From assembly GCA_038501625.1 (NCBI GenBank), contig JAZAYU010000177.1, forward strand, positions 372,001 through 436,000: a stretch of 64,000 nucleotides of DNA. The letters are read 5' to 3'. Positions 12,201 to 27,200 of the stretch are shown one piece after another. Every line of letters begins with the position of its first letter. The first letter of the stretch is position 1. Origin of the DNA: Corbicula japonica (lineage: Eukaryota; Mollusca; Bivalvia; Venerida; Cyrenidae). The notes under the pieces were generated by a model. The model made no database searches. It saw nothing but the letters and a program-made list of their open reading frames with translations, and was not told where the DNA came from. A program made the translations under genes and the position numbers.

Positions 12201-15200
12201 AATAACAAAGCACAGTTCCGATCTCTGCAATAAAATTTCTAATAATAATCGGAACCTTTTTTATTTCCATTTTTTTTTGGATTTAGCAATTAAGAAATAT
12301 AATAATAAATATTTTATGAATATAATAAGGGTGTGCGTATTTAATTATAATAAAGAAAACACTCGTTTTAATCGGCGAAATATCAACCCGTTCTTGCGAT
12401 TTTAAATCGTATAAATAGGAGGTCATTGTATTTTTATTGAAATAAAAATTACACCAATGTGTAGATCAACTTTTCCCATTTCCAGCGACATTTAAACACT
12501 TAAAATCGGACTACTAATTCGTCCGTATGAACTAAAATACAGCGGATGGTATTAATTTGCATTCAACATACCATTCTATCTGGTCCGTCTTGGACCGTGA
12601 TCTGTGTTTTACACAATGGAAGCTGATAACGATACGCGACGACAGCATTATTGATAAAATATGCGCGTTTACGCTATAGTGTCGTGACCCATTGATTAAA
12701 TAGACCCTGTCCCTTTCTATGGGCTAAAATGAGACAGAAAAATGTCATTCCTATAGAATTGTAAACTTTTTTTCATACCTAGATATTTATAAGTAAGGTA
12801 AACAAGATTGTCATTTGAAAAAAAAACTTTTTAGCTTTGAAAATATTCCTAATTTTCACATTATCGTTTTCCCCTACAAGCGTAGCAAGTTTACATCCAT
12901 TTAATGATTAATTAGAAATTTATCTTGCTTAAAGAAAATTAATACATGAATGAAAAAATCCCACATGTTTTCATTTTAAAATCAGAACTGTCAACATTGG
13001 TATAGCACTTTTTGACGTAACCAGAGTAGTCCCTCGAATTCCATTATTGATTTTCCAAAAAAAAGAAAAAAAGTATTAGCTTAAATCTGTAAACTCCTCG
13101 AAAACTTCTACCTCAAAAAAAGCACCATACCTATTTTTCATCTCATAAATGAAGATATATCTATTTAACATAAGTATTGGTGTTTTATCTTCAGAATCTT
13201 CAGGACCTGGTGAGACCACATGTTGAATCATTCAACTGTATCATCCACGAGGGCCTAGCAAAAATCATCGAAGTAAGTTCATTTGGTAGTATTTAGTCTT
13301 GAAGAAAAGAGCATTCAAACCTGATGCATTAGTTGGTGGTTTGAGAAGATGCTATTGTTGTGATTGACCAAGTCCATTGGACTATTTTGGGAGAATGTAA
13401 TTAAGAGGCTGGATAGCTCTGTTGGGAGAGCATTTGCCCTGTGCCCAAGGTTATAAAGCTGAGCATGGAAACCAGTCTCAAATCTCAAGCATCTGATTGG
13501 CTGAAATGGCGACTGGTCGCCATTTCAGCCAATCAGATGCTTGAGATTTGAGACTGGTTTCCAATCTCAGCTTTATAACCTTCAGGCCTGTAAGTGACTT
13601 CTTTATTGGAGGCTGTTTAAATGGGCCTCCCTCCTCAAAATTCTTGGCCTCAAATCAGTCTAAATAAATTTATCATTTTGTTACGATGAAAAAAAAAAGA
13701 TGTTTTAAAGAAAGAAGGTTCCCATCTTGCATTTAATGCAAGAACACAATCCAGGTAAGTAAATTATTTCCTTTTTAATTTTTACCTGCTACTGCAGAAA
13801 TGATTGTTTCATGTATAGTAATCAATTGTATTACAGAATGCCGTACCAGTGGAATTTTCTTTACCGAATGGTGATCGTGTAGCATTAACATTTCAGGTAT
13901 TTGATGATTCTTCAATTTCTTAATAAATTTTCAGTATTATTAGGATCTGATTGTTGTTGTATTCATAGATTTACTAACAAGGTTTACTGGTATAACAGTT
14001 AGTTACCTAATTATGATACTATTCAGTATTTACCCACTGAATAATTGTATTACAGTAATCTTTTTATCAAGAGACAGTCAGTTTAATGTTCAAAGCCGTT
14101 TATAGAAAAAATAAACTGAATATCAAACAGTGTAGAGCCTGATCAGATGGTTAGGAAGCACAGGTTGATGAGGGTCTACACTGTTAGCAAATGTTATGCT
14201 TGAATGTCAGAGAATGTGATTAAATTCTCTTCCAGATAAATAAAAAAAACCCTTAGTTTTGGTGCTCAGATAGAGTGACACACCTCTATTAAGACTGTAT
14301 CAGGGAACTTTATTAGTTGGTGGTCTTATTTCTGGCATAGAAAACAGTGCAAAAACTGGTAAAGGGGACATTTAAGCAGTGGTCTTGATATTGGGGTGCA
14401 GTGGTCTTGTTATTGGGGTGGACTTAATTTCTGAGTGGTCTGTAACCCTTTCCTCAATAGACACACCTTTTTTGTGTGGGCGAACAGTTTAGATCCAGAT
14501 CAGCAGGAACATTCTTGCCATCTGATTAGGATCTAAAATGGTCGCTTTTTGATTCATTACGTTATTTCTGACCAAAATGTGACCAGTGCAGATCCTGATC
14601 AGACGGCACAGATGTGCCGGCTGATCTGGATCTACACTGGTCGCACATGTGTAAAAATGCATATATATGGAGGAAAGGATTAAGATGGGTTTTACTTTTA
14701 GTTGTTATTGGTTGCAGGATATTATCATTGGCTCACCAAAAGTACATGAGAAAGCTGAATGCAGAACAACCAAGGTCTATCCTGCGGAGGTAAGTTCTTC
14801 CTGCATATATTGCTAGAATGTTTGCTTGATAGCTTTTGGCATGGTCCCAAGTTGGTTGAAATTTAGCACAGTCTTAGAACTGACGAATGGGAAGCTTGAG
14901 ATCTGAGACTGGTTTCTATTCTTGGTTTTTATAACCTTTGAAACTTAGTCACTTAATTTTGTATTGATTTAGTTGATCCAAATTCTAAAATGCAGAAAGT
15001 TTTATTAGCTTTATTTGTGCAAGAGAGGCATTTGAATATGCAAATACTTCAATTACTTTCTTATCTAGTTCTACATGGGCTACGTAATGTGTAACTCACT
15101 CAGGGTCAATTGCTTTGGAACTTGATACATGCACTGAAATTTCTTCAACTTACTGCAAAATGAAATAAGTACCGTTGAATTAAGAAGAAGTAATTCTTTT

Positions 15201-18200
15201 TTTGCACTTAGGTGACTATTTATGGATTGAAAGCTTCAAAGTTATGGAGATGGTTTTGATTTTAGTAGTATAATCCTGTCTTGTTTTCAGTGTCGATCCA
15301 GGGGATCCTCCTATAAAGGCCCTCTGCAGATAGAGATAGGCTTCTCTGTCAATGGACATGTAGGCCCCTCTATACCCAAACTTGTTGGTCAGATTCCTAT
15401 AATGGTCAAGGTAGGAAGATTTTATATATATTGTATATATTTTAGAATAAATGGAAGGAGGGGATAGTGCTTGGTGAAATTTTGAAGGAAGACTTAAAAT
15501 AAATAAACTATTACATGACCACTGTTAATACCTCTGCCTGAGGTCTGGCAGAATGATGAAACATAAGTCTTTGATTATTTTGCATGTTGGTTGTATTCAA
15601 CTGTAAAGTATGATTTAAATGTAATAATTATATCACCATGACCAGAAGTACAAGACTAAAGTAATATCAACAGTTTTCCACTTGTACATAACTAAAAACC
15701 TTACACCAGGGTCACAGCTGTAAAGGAAAACCCTAGCATGGACTTGACTTCAATGATGACTTTTTCAGATGCAACCTTTTGTGAAACTAACGCATATGTT
15801 GTTGGGTGAACCAATGTTTCGGAATGATTAACTAACTAGGCACCTTAAGTATTACAATAATAGTTGATCATACATGTCTGTTAAATTGAGCTTGAATTGC
15901 AATTGTTAAACCCATAAGAGTAAGCCTACTGTTATACCTTGACAAGCATTATGTGAGAGTTAATCATGTTTTGTAGAGTGAGCTGTGTAACCTTGCAAGG
16001 TTGTCACCAAAGGAGCTGATCAAACATGGTGAAGAAGCAGAGGTAATGTACATATGTATATTGTACATATCTAGTTTAATAAAGATTCCCTGCGCTTCCC
16101 TAGCTAGTCACTCAGCTAATTTTGGGATTTCCAGTAAGAATTGAAGTACTATCATGAAAAACATATGGATTGGTGAAAATGTTGGAAAAGCTTCACATAT
16201 ATTTAAACAATCCAAATGTTTTTCATACATCAATAAATTCTATTATAAATCATTATTACATTTATATTCCCAAGTTTAACTTAAAACTCAATAGAATTCT
16301 GGCAATTGTTAGAATAGTAACTTTGATGTCAAAATGAAGGATGGCAACATGCATGTGTAATGACTGCAGTATAAAATCTATGTGCACTCTCCAACAACAG
16401 TATCTGTAGCAATCCAGTGTGCCAGTGTATTTCATCACAGAATTATCCGAAGCAGTAACTTCATCGTGATCTGCTGTGTGATCTCTATCTGCACTGGGGG
16501 CTTCTTGGTCAGAAATCAGCGATAAATTTGAAAGTGAAGTGTAATTATGATTAGCTGGCACATATGTGTTAGCTGATCTAGATCTACACTGGTCACCCAT
16601 ATGGGTTATTTGAAAACAATACAGTGGTTATGATAAGGTAACAGACTACTTTGAAAGTTAAATTAGCATTTTCTGTCTTTTACCCTTTACTCCATGGATA
16701 CAACATGTGCAACAAGTTGTCCACTTTTAGTGTAAAAACTCAATAACTACAATACAGTTATGTTGCACTTATTGACTTCTTGATCTACATGAACACAATG
16801 TAGATCTAGATCAGCCCTCAGATCTTTGCAATCTGATCACTTCTGTGACAAAAAAATGTAATGAGCCTTAAACATACAGTGCAGATCCTGATCAGACTGT
16901 ACAGATTGGATATAAATCCACATAATAAAGGATAAAGTCAATGGTCTTTTGAAATATTTGGTTATGGCTCTATTGTAAACAATGGTAAAGGAACGTAAAT
17001 AGTTTTAAACTTAAGAGTTCAAATAGTTGAAAAAAGTACACAGTCAAAGTTGACATGTAACAAGTTTAAAGTGCTTTACTTATTATTATAGGGTGTGAAG
17101 CTGACAACCTTGTTGCTATAGTAACAATTATATTTCTGTTTTCAGGAAATGGGAGGATATTTTATCGTGAATGGTATAGAACGTTTGGTCAGAATGCTCA
17201 TATTACCAAGGAGAAACTTTGTATGTATTAATTATTAAATTATTCTTATGAAGATTATAATAGAAATGATGACTAATGTTTTAAGAATATAAATTGTGAT
17301 TTTTTTTTTCTATTACAATTTCTTCACCAGTCTACATTGTAGATTCCCAGGGTCATTCTCAGTGTGATTTAAATCTGGTGCAACAATAAAGCTCTGAATG
17401 TACAACTTTGTCTTGATGATATTTATCATATCTATGGTGATAATAATTCCACTAAATGTCTGTAAGTTTTTTATCTTGCCTTAGCAAAGTACAATGTGAG
17501 CTATTTTGATTGGTTTTATCAGGAGTGTCCCTCATCCATCTGTTATGAATTCTGGTAGGATTAGAAACCTATCCTAAGTCTTCAGTTTTCATTGTGTTAT
17601 CACCAGCCCAACTCAAATTGTTTTCGACTATTAGTGTTGACGCAAAGCAGCACAGGGAAGTCATTAGCACTAAGCAACAAGTACATAAACATGTCAATAA
17701 TAAAAGACTTTAAAGAATGAAAATGTGAGGATCAGTGACGGAAACGCTCCTCGAGCAAGTGTTAACTCTTGACTCCATATATACAGTGGTCGAAATTAGT
17801 GCTAGCCCGACAGCAAAAAACTAGTAGATTTTCTCTTGGGCTAGTAAAATTTCCCAATTTACTGGCCCGACGGGCTTGTAAGATTCAGATTGTTGAAAAA
17901 TCATTGTACTTTAATTTAAAGTTTGGTGAACAAATTTTGAGCCACTTATTTTATTCAGAAGGCTGTCGCTTGTATCATTAACATTTTATTCGCACTAAAT
18001 TGAAACTAAGTTTACTGAGTTCTATGAGAAAATTAATAACAGTTTAAAATACAAGAGACGAATAGCTACGTGTAAAAAATGGATCCATCTTTAGCTTTTT
18101 TCCCCCAATCTCTAAAACATCTTCATTTAAGAGCATTCAACACCTGTTTGAACACCTTTGTGATCAGCTTTGTATATTTCATGGTCATTGCTGTTTATTC

Positions 18201-21200
18201 ACAAAAAAAAAAACACTGAAGTGTAGTATTGATTTTTTCAAGATCAAAGGTGCCGCCGGGTTGAGTAAAAAAAAGTGATCATACGGCGGCGTTTTTGATT
18301 TATAAGAGATTGATTCATTTGTCAACACTCAACAAAAAATTGAAGATTGCTTTAAAAAATGAGAGTTCTAAAAGCAAAACATGCTGGAAATTAATATCAT
18401 TTGCCTGCCACAAATGTTATTTTAAATAAACAATCTTTCTATTCACGACTTACACATTACATTAAAATGCTCATAGAAGAGTTGATTTGTCATTAAGTAG
18501 CGTGTCATATTTGTTAGGCCCAGACAGGTAAGCACTTTTAATTAAGCTATTGATTAATTCATGTCAGTTTGCAAGTCGGCGAGTGGGTAATAAATCATGC
18601 TCCATATTGAAAAGTTGTTATAATTATTAAGACACTCGCTAATTTCACAGAAGATTCACAAAGTAAAAAATATACAGCAACCAAACGTAAATATGAGGAT
18701 GTTATTGTGACAAGTTTCCTTCATTTGGACAAATAACAGACCTTGGTTGCGATTTATGATTGAGACAAACACCATGGTGCTTAGAAACGGGGGGAAAAAT
18801 ACATCGTTTCCGTCGCATCCAGGATGTGAAAATTTGCATCTTTTTTCATGTACTCCAGCGAATTAATACATGTTGAATGACATTTAAATGGCGTTTCTAT
18901 ATTTATCTAAGTTTTTTTTATACTAACATGTAAATTTAAACATAATTTAACTTGGGCTTGTGAATTTTCTTTCGGGCTAGTGAAAATTGCTTTGTTACTA
19001 GCCCGACTTGCTTGCAAATTTCAATCCTAATTTCTATGACTGTATATAGACATTTTAAGGCATTTGCAACCAGTGTGGTTCCAGATCAGCTGACACATCA
19101 ATGCCTCTGATCGGGATCTGCACTGGTCACATCTTGGCCAGAAAACAACTGGCAAATCTAAAAGCGAACAGTGTATCAGATGGCAGGATGTTACTTCATG
19201 CAGGCTGATCTGGATCTACACTGATTTAAGGTTTATCTATAGAGTAAAGAGTTAATAAAGACTATGTTTGTCTTCAGGGTATAACTTTGCAACCGCTTTG
19301 ATCAAACTTCTTTTAAAAAAAGATTTTCAAATGTGATATTAGCTTTCATAGCAGCACATGGGATCCTACCCCTATACTTGTTTTTTTCAAACAGCCAAGA
19401 AATACAAAAACAAAATTAACATGGCATAAATGGGGGAACAGTTGGGACTAACCTCACAACACAACCATCCTACCTCTACAGAAAAAGAAATACTATTCAA
19501 AGCCTTAGAATAAAAATCTGTCTGAAAATAATCTTGTAGGTTCTACACTGCTTCATCCCACCCACACACTCACCCTGTTTATAAAATTTTCAAAACAGGA
19601 TTACAGCGAACAAATAATAAAAAAAGGAGGACAGGATGGGTCCCATTTTTGAGTAATTATTTAAACCCATGATGGTTTCTTAACCCTATCCTCCATATAT
19701 ACACATTTTTATGCATGTGTGACCAGTGTAGATCCAGATCATGGATGTGTCATCTGATCTGATCTGGATCTACACTGTTTGCCCATGCAATAAAGGTGTA
19801 TCTATAGAGGAAAGGGTTAATCGGTATGATTTCCAGACTGAAATGGAGTCCTTGTCTCAGACATGTAATCTGGGTCACACTTGATTGACCTAATTTTTGT
19901 TTTATATATTTTATTATAAACACTTCAATTCAAACCTTCTGGATTACAACATATGCTCAGAATTTCCATTTAAACGACAATGTCTTTACATAATTATTTG
20001 TTCGAATTCTTATTAATGACATAAAAAAGGGCTGTTTTTATGCTTTCCATTAAATTATTTATTTAAACTGACAGTTGGATGAGAAATGTAACTACTTAAT
20101 AATTACTATATTTATTTTGAATTTTCAGCCAATCTGCTTGACTCGTCCTGGCTGGAGGAAGAGAGGAGCCATGTTCACAGATTATGGCATCATGATGAGG
20201 TGTGTCAGATCCGATCATTCAGCCACTGTAAGTATTAAACATCTCTTCCATGTATCATTAAATCATTAAGTAACACCTTTGTCCGAACTCAAAGTTACTA
20301 TGATGTCTTTAACTTTTACTCCATAGATACACCTATAATGCGTGGGTCAACAGTGTAGATCTAGATCAGCTAGCAGGGGTTTAACAAACTGACGCCCATA
20401 GTCGGTGTCTTCCCCGTGAAAAAAATTCCCCAACGAAAATTTTTTCCCCAACGAAAATCACTTTCCCCCTTGTAAATTCATAATTTTTTAGCAAAACATA
20501 AACAGAAGCTTAATTTATAGTTATGTTTAATCTATTTCATCTAAAATCTGCACAATGTTCAGGAATATTTGTTAGAAATTAGGTACGTACGGAACCTAGT
20601 ATTATTTGACGAATGTTACTAAATTTAGATTCGCTACGTCACAGAAACTGTATCCTGGTTGTCAACTTTAACATTACTGCTACTGGATTATCGTCGTGTT
20701 GGGAATTAAAGCATTCTACCTGCCAGTTTTAAATGGATTTTACCACAGTTGAGTACCATTAGCGAGCGTATGGCCGTACATTACGGCTAAAATACGACTC
20801 GTCAGCCGAATTTCTCGATTACATACATCCCGCGGACTTCCGAAAAAGAAAATCACATCCATCAACGTAGGCAGTCATACTAAATTTAAACCCCGCTTAT
20901 AATCTTTCAGGTCACGCCGTTTACGCTAAGATAGTAAAAAATGTTTTGCTAAAACAATAAGCTCCGCCCACTTTCAAAATTCCAACCAGTCGATTAAACG
21001 CAAGCGCGCGCCGGTCTAATAATCGCCGAGGAATGTATTCTGACACCGGGCAAAAAAAAGAATCTGTTGTTTCGATAATTGACAATTAATTGAAGATTAA
21101 CTAAGTAAATTGCTAGTTGTTGTATATTGTCTTCGTCTTGCTTTTAAACGGATGCGGCTTGTTAGCTTTGTCAGGTAAAACGAACAAAGTGGAATGCAAA

Positions 21201-24200
21201 ATACAAACAACAGAATACAGCACCATGTTCTGTCACAAAAATATGAATCGTTAGGTGAAACACACATTCAAAACTGTGCCAGGCAATAATTTTTATCCCA
21301 AGAATTTTATATCCCGTATCTTCCGGAGTATTCATTGAAGTCCAAATTTACAATGTGACTCACAACTACAATAAAAATTAATTATCGCGACATTTAAAAG
21401 TCAAAGTACCGTGTAATTTTATTGTCATTTATCACCGTCCGTTGCGTGTTGTATTAGCATGTGCGTATCAGGGGGGGTGGGGGGGGGGGGGGGTCAGTGG
21501 AATTGCTCGAACCCTCCTTTTGAGCAGCAATATTAAATGTTTTTGGGAAATTCAGCAATTCAGTTGGAAATTATTAAAAACTACCCAAGCACTGGCCTAA
21601 ACAAAAAAATTCTGGAAATCTTAATTAATGGATACATTATAAGCAGGCTCTGAAAGTGAGCAAGAATAAATAAACTTATTCTTGTACTGTTTAAGAATAG
21701 ATAACAAAGAGACATGCCTCTGTATGCTAAATAGACTGCTTGGTAATGAAAAGTAAAGTAAAAATAGAAAGACAGAAGCATAAACTTGAGTATAAACATT
21801 CATTGTAGCTAAGGAATTCCCCTCTTCCTAAAAAAAACCCCTGGCTAGCACATTCGTGCCCTCTGATTAGTATCTACACTGTTTGCTGTTAAATTCATTA
21901 GGTTATTTCTGATCAAGATGTGAACAATGCAGACCAAGATCAGACAGCATGGATATGCCTGCTGATCTAGATCTACACTTTTGGATTACCCTAGTGAGGG
22001 TATTCATCACTTCAGTAATGGATCTAGTTCACCACAGAGTTTATTGTCCTTTTAATTATCACTGTTGACACATCTGTGAGTCACATAATATCTTGGGTCC
22101 AGTGATTCATAATTAAAAAGATTAACAACCTGTTAGGTTCTATCCAGAAGACACAAGTTGATGCCTATTAAGGGCCATTATCAATAGCTGAAAGCTAAAA
22201 AACATGCTTGTGCTTAACTAAAAGGCCTGGCAGATGAATGTATTTAAGGCTTTTTAATAAAGTTTGTAATTATATTGGTGTTTTTATATCATGGCTTTTA
22301 GTTGCAACCAAAAAGACACCCTGTATCAACCCTTTATAGATTATTAGCCTTTTACTTTATGGATAATCCTTTCAACAGATGGTTGAACAGTGTAGATCCA
22401 GATTGCTTCTTGGTCCTAAATAACCTAAAAAATTTAAAAGCAAACATTGTAGATCCTGATCAGGTGGCACATTTCTGCCAGCTTTCCTGGATCTACACTG
22501 TTTGTCTGTAAGAAAATAAAAAGCATATTCATTAAAGGGTTAAATAATTTCAATAACTCTGTCATGCAGCCTCTAATATTAACTTTAACCCTGTACTGCA
22601 TATATACTCGATTTAACACATATGCAACCTGTGTAGATCCAGATCAGCCAGCACATTCATGCCATCTGATCAGGATCTACATTGTTTACTTTATTGTCGG
22701 AAATAACCTAATGAATCAAAAAGCAAGCAGTGTACATCCTGACCAGACTGCACAGATCTTGATCTACACTGTTCGCCATGCCGTAGAAGTTTTATCTGTG
22801 GAGTAATCTACGTCAGATGGCTTCCTTACCTCCATGTATATGCCTTTTACTGCTTGAGCAGATAGTGTAGATCAAGATCAGTCAGCATATCTATACTGTT
22901 TGCCCATACCATAAAGTCATTTATACATGTATGGAGGAAAGGATAACAACAATTACATCCTGTTTACACTGCTATAACAATATTTAGTTTACCTCTCATG
23001 ACTGTATAATAATATTTGCATGCTCAGGTCAGACAAAATGATGCTTTTTATACCAAACGTACTTAGTTTGCATCGGAACTGTGGAAGTGATGTATAAACA
23101 ATTGTGGTCATTGTATTTCAGAACATGGTTCTACATTACTTGAACAATGGTACAGCCAAGCTATGCTTCTTCTACAACCAAGAAATGTTCTTTGCACCTG
23201 TTGTTATTCTACTTAAGGTAATTGTAGCAGTTTTATTCCTAAGTTTGTAATAGGCAATGGTTAACAGGGAGACTTGGGAGAATTTCCAGGACTACACACT
23301 AATCAGCCAAGTGAGAAGTTGTTTCCTATTTGTTATGCTGTTCGCAGAAAGATGAAAACTTCCAAAACTTCTCCCTAAAATTAGAAAAACTTCCTGTTCT
23401 CACTGCCTTAGTCAGTCCCGGCTTTTCAATGGATATTTTTTGTGAAATTTAAGTAATTAATTTTTTAGATTTAATAGATTATTTTATTGATTTTCTTGTG
23501 GCTGATCAGGTACATGTTCACATAACATGAGGGTATATATTACAGGGTTTGATGTCTGTAACAGATAAATATATCTATGATGAGCTGGTGAAAGGCAAAG
23601 AAGACGATTCCTTCTACAAAGGGTAGGTCATAGTAGGAATGCGTTCTATTTATTTTCCCTGAAAAATTCTGCAGAAGCTGAGTTATAGTTGCTGTTTTAT
23701 TCATCCCGAAGTCATTCTGTTTACCACGCTATTTCTGTCCCAGCTATTTCTCAGCAAGCACTGGCTTGAATTTAATGGCACTGTATATGGGAAGCTTCAC
23801 TAAGAAGAGAAGATGCAAATATTTATCTTTATATTATATGTATACAGACTAAAACAGAAGAAGATACAGTAGTTTCATGTTTGACCTTTGAAAAGTTACT
23901 AGAATCCACAAAAATAATTAAAGGTCACACAAATCTATGATACATGGCTTTAAACAAAACATGAAAATTATATCTTAAGATAATTTAAAAATGTTTTTCA
24001 CTTCAATCACTGGAACTTAAACTATACCTTTGAAAGATTCAAACACTCATTACATGAACACAATCACATACTTATGAGGAATACATAATTTTACAGGTGA
24101 CCCTTTCCTCCCATTATATGCCTTCCATTGCATGGGTAAACAGTGTAGATCCAGATCAGCAGGCACATCTAATCAGGATCTACACTGTTCGCTTTATGAT

Positions 24201-27200
24201 TCATTTGTTTATTTCTGACTCAAAATACAATTCACATCCTTATCAGGTGGCACAAATGTGCAGGCTGATCAGGATCTACACTGATTGCAAATGAGATAAT
24301 AATGTGCATGTATAAAGAAAAGTGTTTATTAAAATTGTTGAGTGCAAGTAGGTAGGATAGAAATCTGATTATGCATTGTCACTGTTCTTGCACTGCTGTA
24401 TTGTTTATAGCAGACTTCCTGTTGTCTCCATGCAAACTGAATCTTGCCAGAGGTCTGTTAGTATGGCTGCTGCACCTGATAATTGCTGCTAATTGGTTAG
24501 TTTTGCAGACAGTTTGACTTGCTGATTTTCTCTGTTTGCCATTGACGACAATATCTGGTCGCACTCTATTGGCAGCCATAAACACATTTCTTTGATGGTG
24601 TCTTTGAAAGAGGTTCTTTTTTCGTGAAGAACAGAAAATTCATTAATCTTTTGTACCAGCTTAAATCCCTTGTACATCCAGTGTAGGTCCAGATCAGCCT
24701 GGGAATCCAGCCTATGTCTGTCCCTAATCAATAACAGTCACTGTAACCTTTGGCTGAAAATCCGTTTCCAATCAGTAACTGAAGATACCTACAGTCACTA
24801 AACATGGCATCTAGATTGCTTAATGTCAATAGGTGACCCCTACTGATCTTCATATCAATAGTTCAGAGGTCATGGTCACAATAACCTTTAATTAAAATTT
24901 ATTTACAAGCAATAATTGAAGAATGGTCTAACCTACAGTTAGTCTATGATTGGTCTAAGGAAGAAGATTACCCTTTCTGTTCTAGGGTTCAAAGGTCAAG
25001 GTCACAGTGACATTTAATTAAAAATTGGTTTGTGATCAATAACTGAAAAAAGGTGTGACCTGCAGTCATCAAACTTGGTCCAGAGATTGCTGATGGTCTG
25101 TAGATGACCCTAGTTGATTTGAGGATTGAAGCTTCACAGTCATATTATGTTTAATCATTTTAAATTCCTATCATTTACTGAATTACTGCTGGATCTGCTA
25201 TTTGATGGTCAGTACATGACACAGATTTCAGAAAAGAAGTGTAATGACATCAGTGATGATGTTGGAATAATCTGTTTCAAATGTTTTTCATATCATTAGT
25301 TGGTATTTAGGCTTTTTGTTTCTATAAAAGTCCTTTTACACAAATAGGGTAATTATTTATGATAAATTTAAATTATAATCAGAAATGAATACTCTATGGA
25401 AATTCGAGACAATTTATTGAAAACACTGAATGTTTGAAAGATCTGTCATTTCAGTTTCATATGCTTACAAACTTAACTATACATCGAGGGTTTGCATAAA
25501 ATCCAGTTTACTGTTCCAGATGTGTGGTTGCCATGTTACGGCAAGCTCTTAATGAAGATCTGTTAACGAAAGCATCAGTGTTAAAGTATATTGGCTCGAG
25601 ATTCCGAGTTAAACTTGGACTTGCAGAATGGAAGACGGACGAGGAAGTGGGACAGTTTCTGTTCAAGTAAGACATTGATATTCAGATACTTCTGGGCTGA
25701 AGGTTATACAGCTGAGATTGGAAACCAGTCTCAGCTTTCTAACCTTGGGCACTGATATTTTCATCCTGTTACTTTACTTTTTAGCCCTTCACTCCATGAT
25801 ATATTGCTGTTGTTCATGCGCAAACAGTGTAGATCCTGTTCAGCCAGCACAACTGTGCCATCTGATCATGATCTACACTGTTGACTGTTTGATTCATTAT
25901 GTTAATTCTGACAAAAATGCTAATAGGGCAGATCCAGATCTGATGGCACAGACATTCTGGCTGATCCGGAGCTAGACTGTTCACATGCGCGAAAAACCAA
26001 TATATATGGAATAAAGGTTTAAGGGGATTGTGTAAGATGATTCCCTTATTGGAGACAACTGTTGATAATGGGTAAAGTCCTACACCCTGCCCTTATTTTT
26101 CCTTCATTACTTATTAATAATAATCAACAGTTGGTCTGTAGAAGATTTATATTTCTAAACTGCTTAATGTCACATTGCAATTTATACTTGTTAATCAGCG
26201 AATAAATCTACGATTTACAAGTAAATATCAAAATGAGTAGGATGGATGAATAGTGGGTGTATACAGGGATAAACCTACAATATGATTATTTTAAACTTAT
26301 CTTGTTGCAGACAGTGCATATGTGTACACCTGACAAATGATGCAGATAAATTTAACCTTCTTGTGTAAGTACTTTTACTTTTAAATTGTATCAATCTTTA
26401 GATAATGTCTGTGATAATAAATAGAAAAAATCCATTTACAATTTGTAACTTATATAATTGCAACATATGAAAATGTGTCTTTGGCGAGGGATGTCATTTA
26501 TAAAAATGAAGTTTTCACCATTTGTCTATTTCCCTAGACTTGTTAAGTCTATGCCAGCTGGAATATTACAGTTAGTAATGGGAGGTAACTAGTAGGCGCA
26601 GTCTCAGAGTCAACAACACAATTATTGCCCTTGATAAATTACCAACTGGAGGCAGTCTTCTGTCCATGTACAAGTCCTTTAGTCTAACCTGCTCTAATTG
26701 AGCGACCACCTGTAAACAGAGCACCTGTGGATAAAACCACATTTTATTTATCCCACAATGTTTCAAAGAACAAATTCACTTGTGAGCAATGACCATCTGA
26801 CTTAAAAGACCACTTTTAGGTTTTCCCTTAAGTGGACAGGTTTGAATACTGTAAAACACTTAAACTTCGCGATGTCATAATTTCTTGATTTTGTAAAAAA
26901 ACAGCTATTTTCTTTACATGCCTATTTATGAATTCACGATGTCTCCTGTTGTTTATATTTTGTTTTCCAAATATATTTAAATAATCAAATCAAATAAATG
27001 AATGGTGGCAAAAAGGTATTGCATGTGGTGTTTGAAGTGATTAACAGTTCTATTTAAAGTCGCCTATTTTTGGATACACTTATTTTTGGATATATGAAAA
27101 CTCATCATATATTTGCGGTATTTATGAATTTGCAAGCAAAGCAATTTGTGAATATTAGTGAAAATAAAACTAACACGATTAAAATCAGTTGTACAGTATT

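Noticed and set aside
16262..16600. 112-residue minus-strand open frame
   Set aside because: Its CRSRSA...YVPA start is a translated piggyBac-like MITE fragment, with no other support; it lies in POLR1B intron 6.
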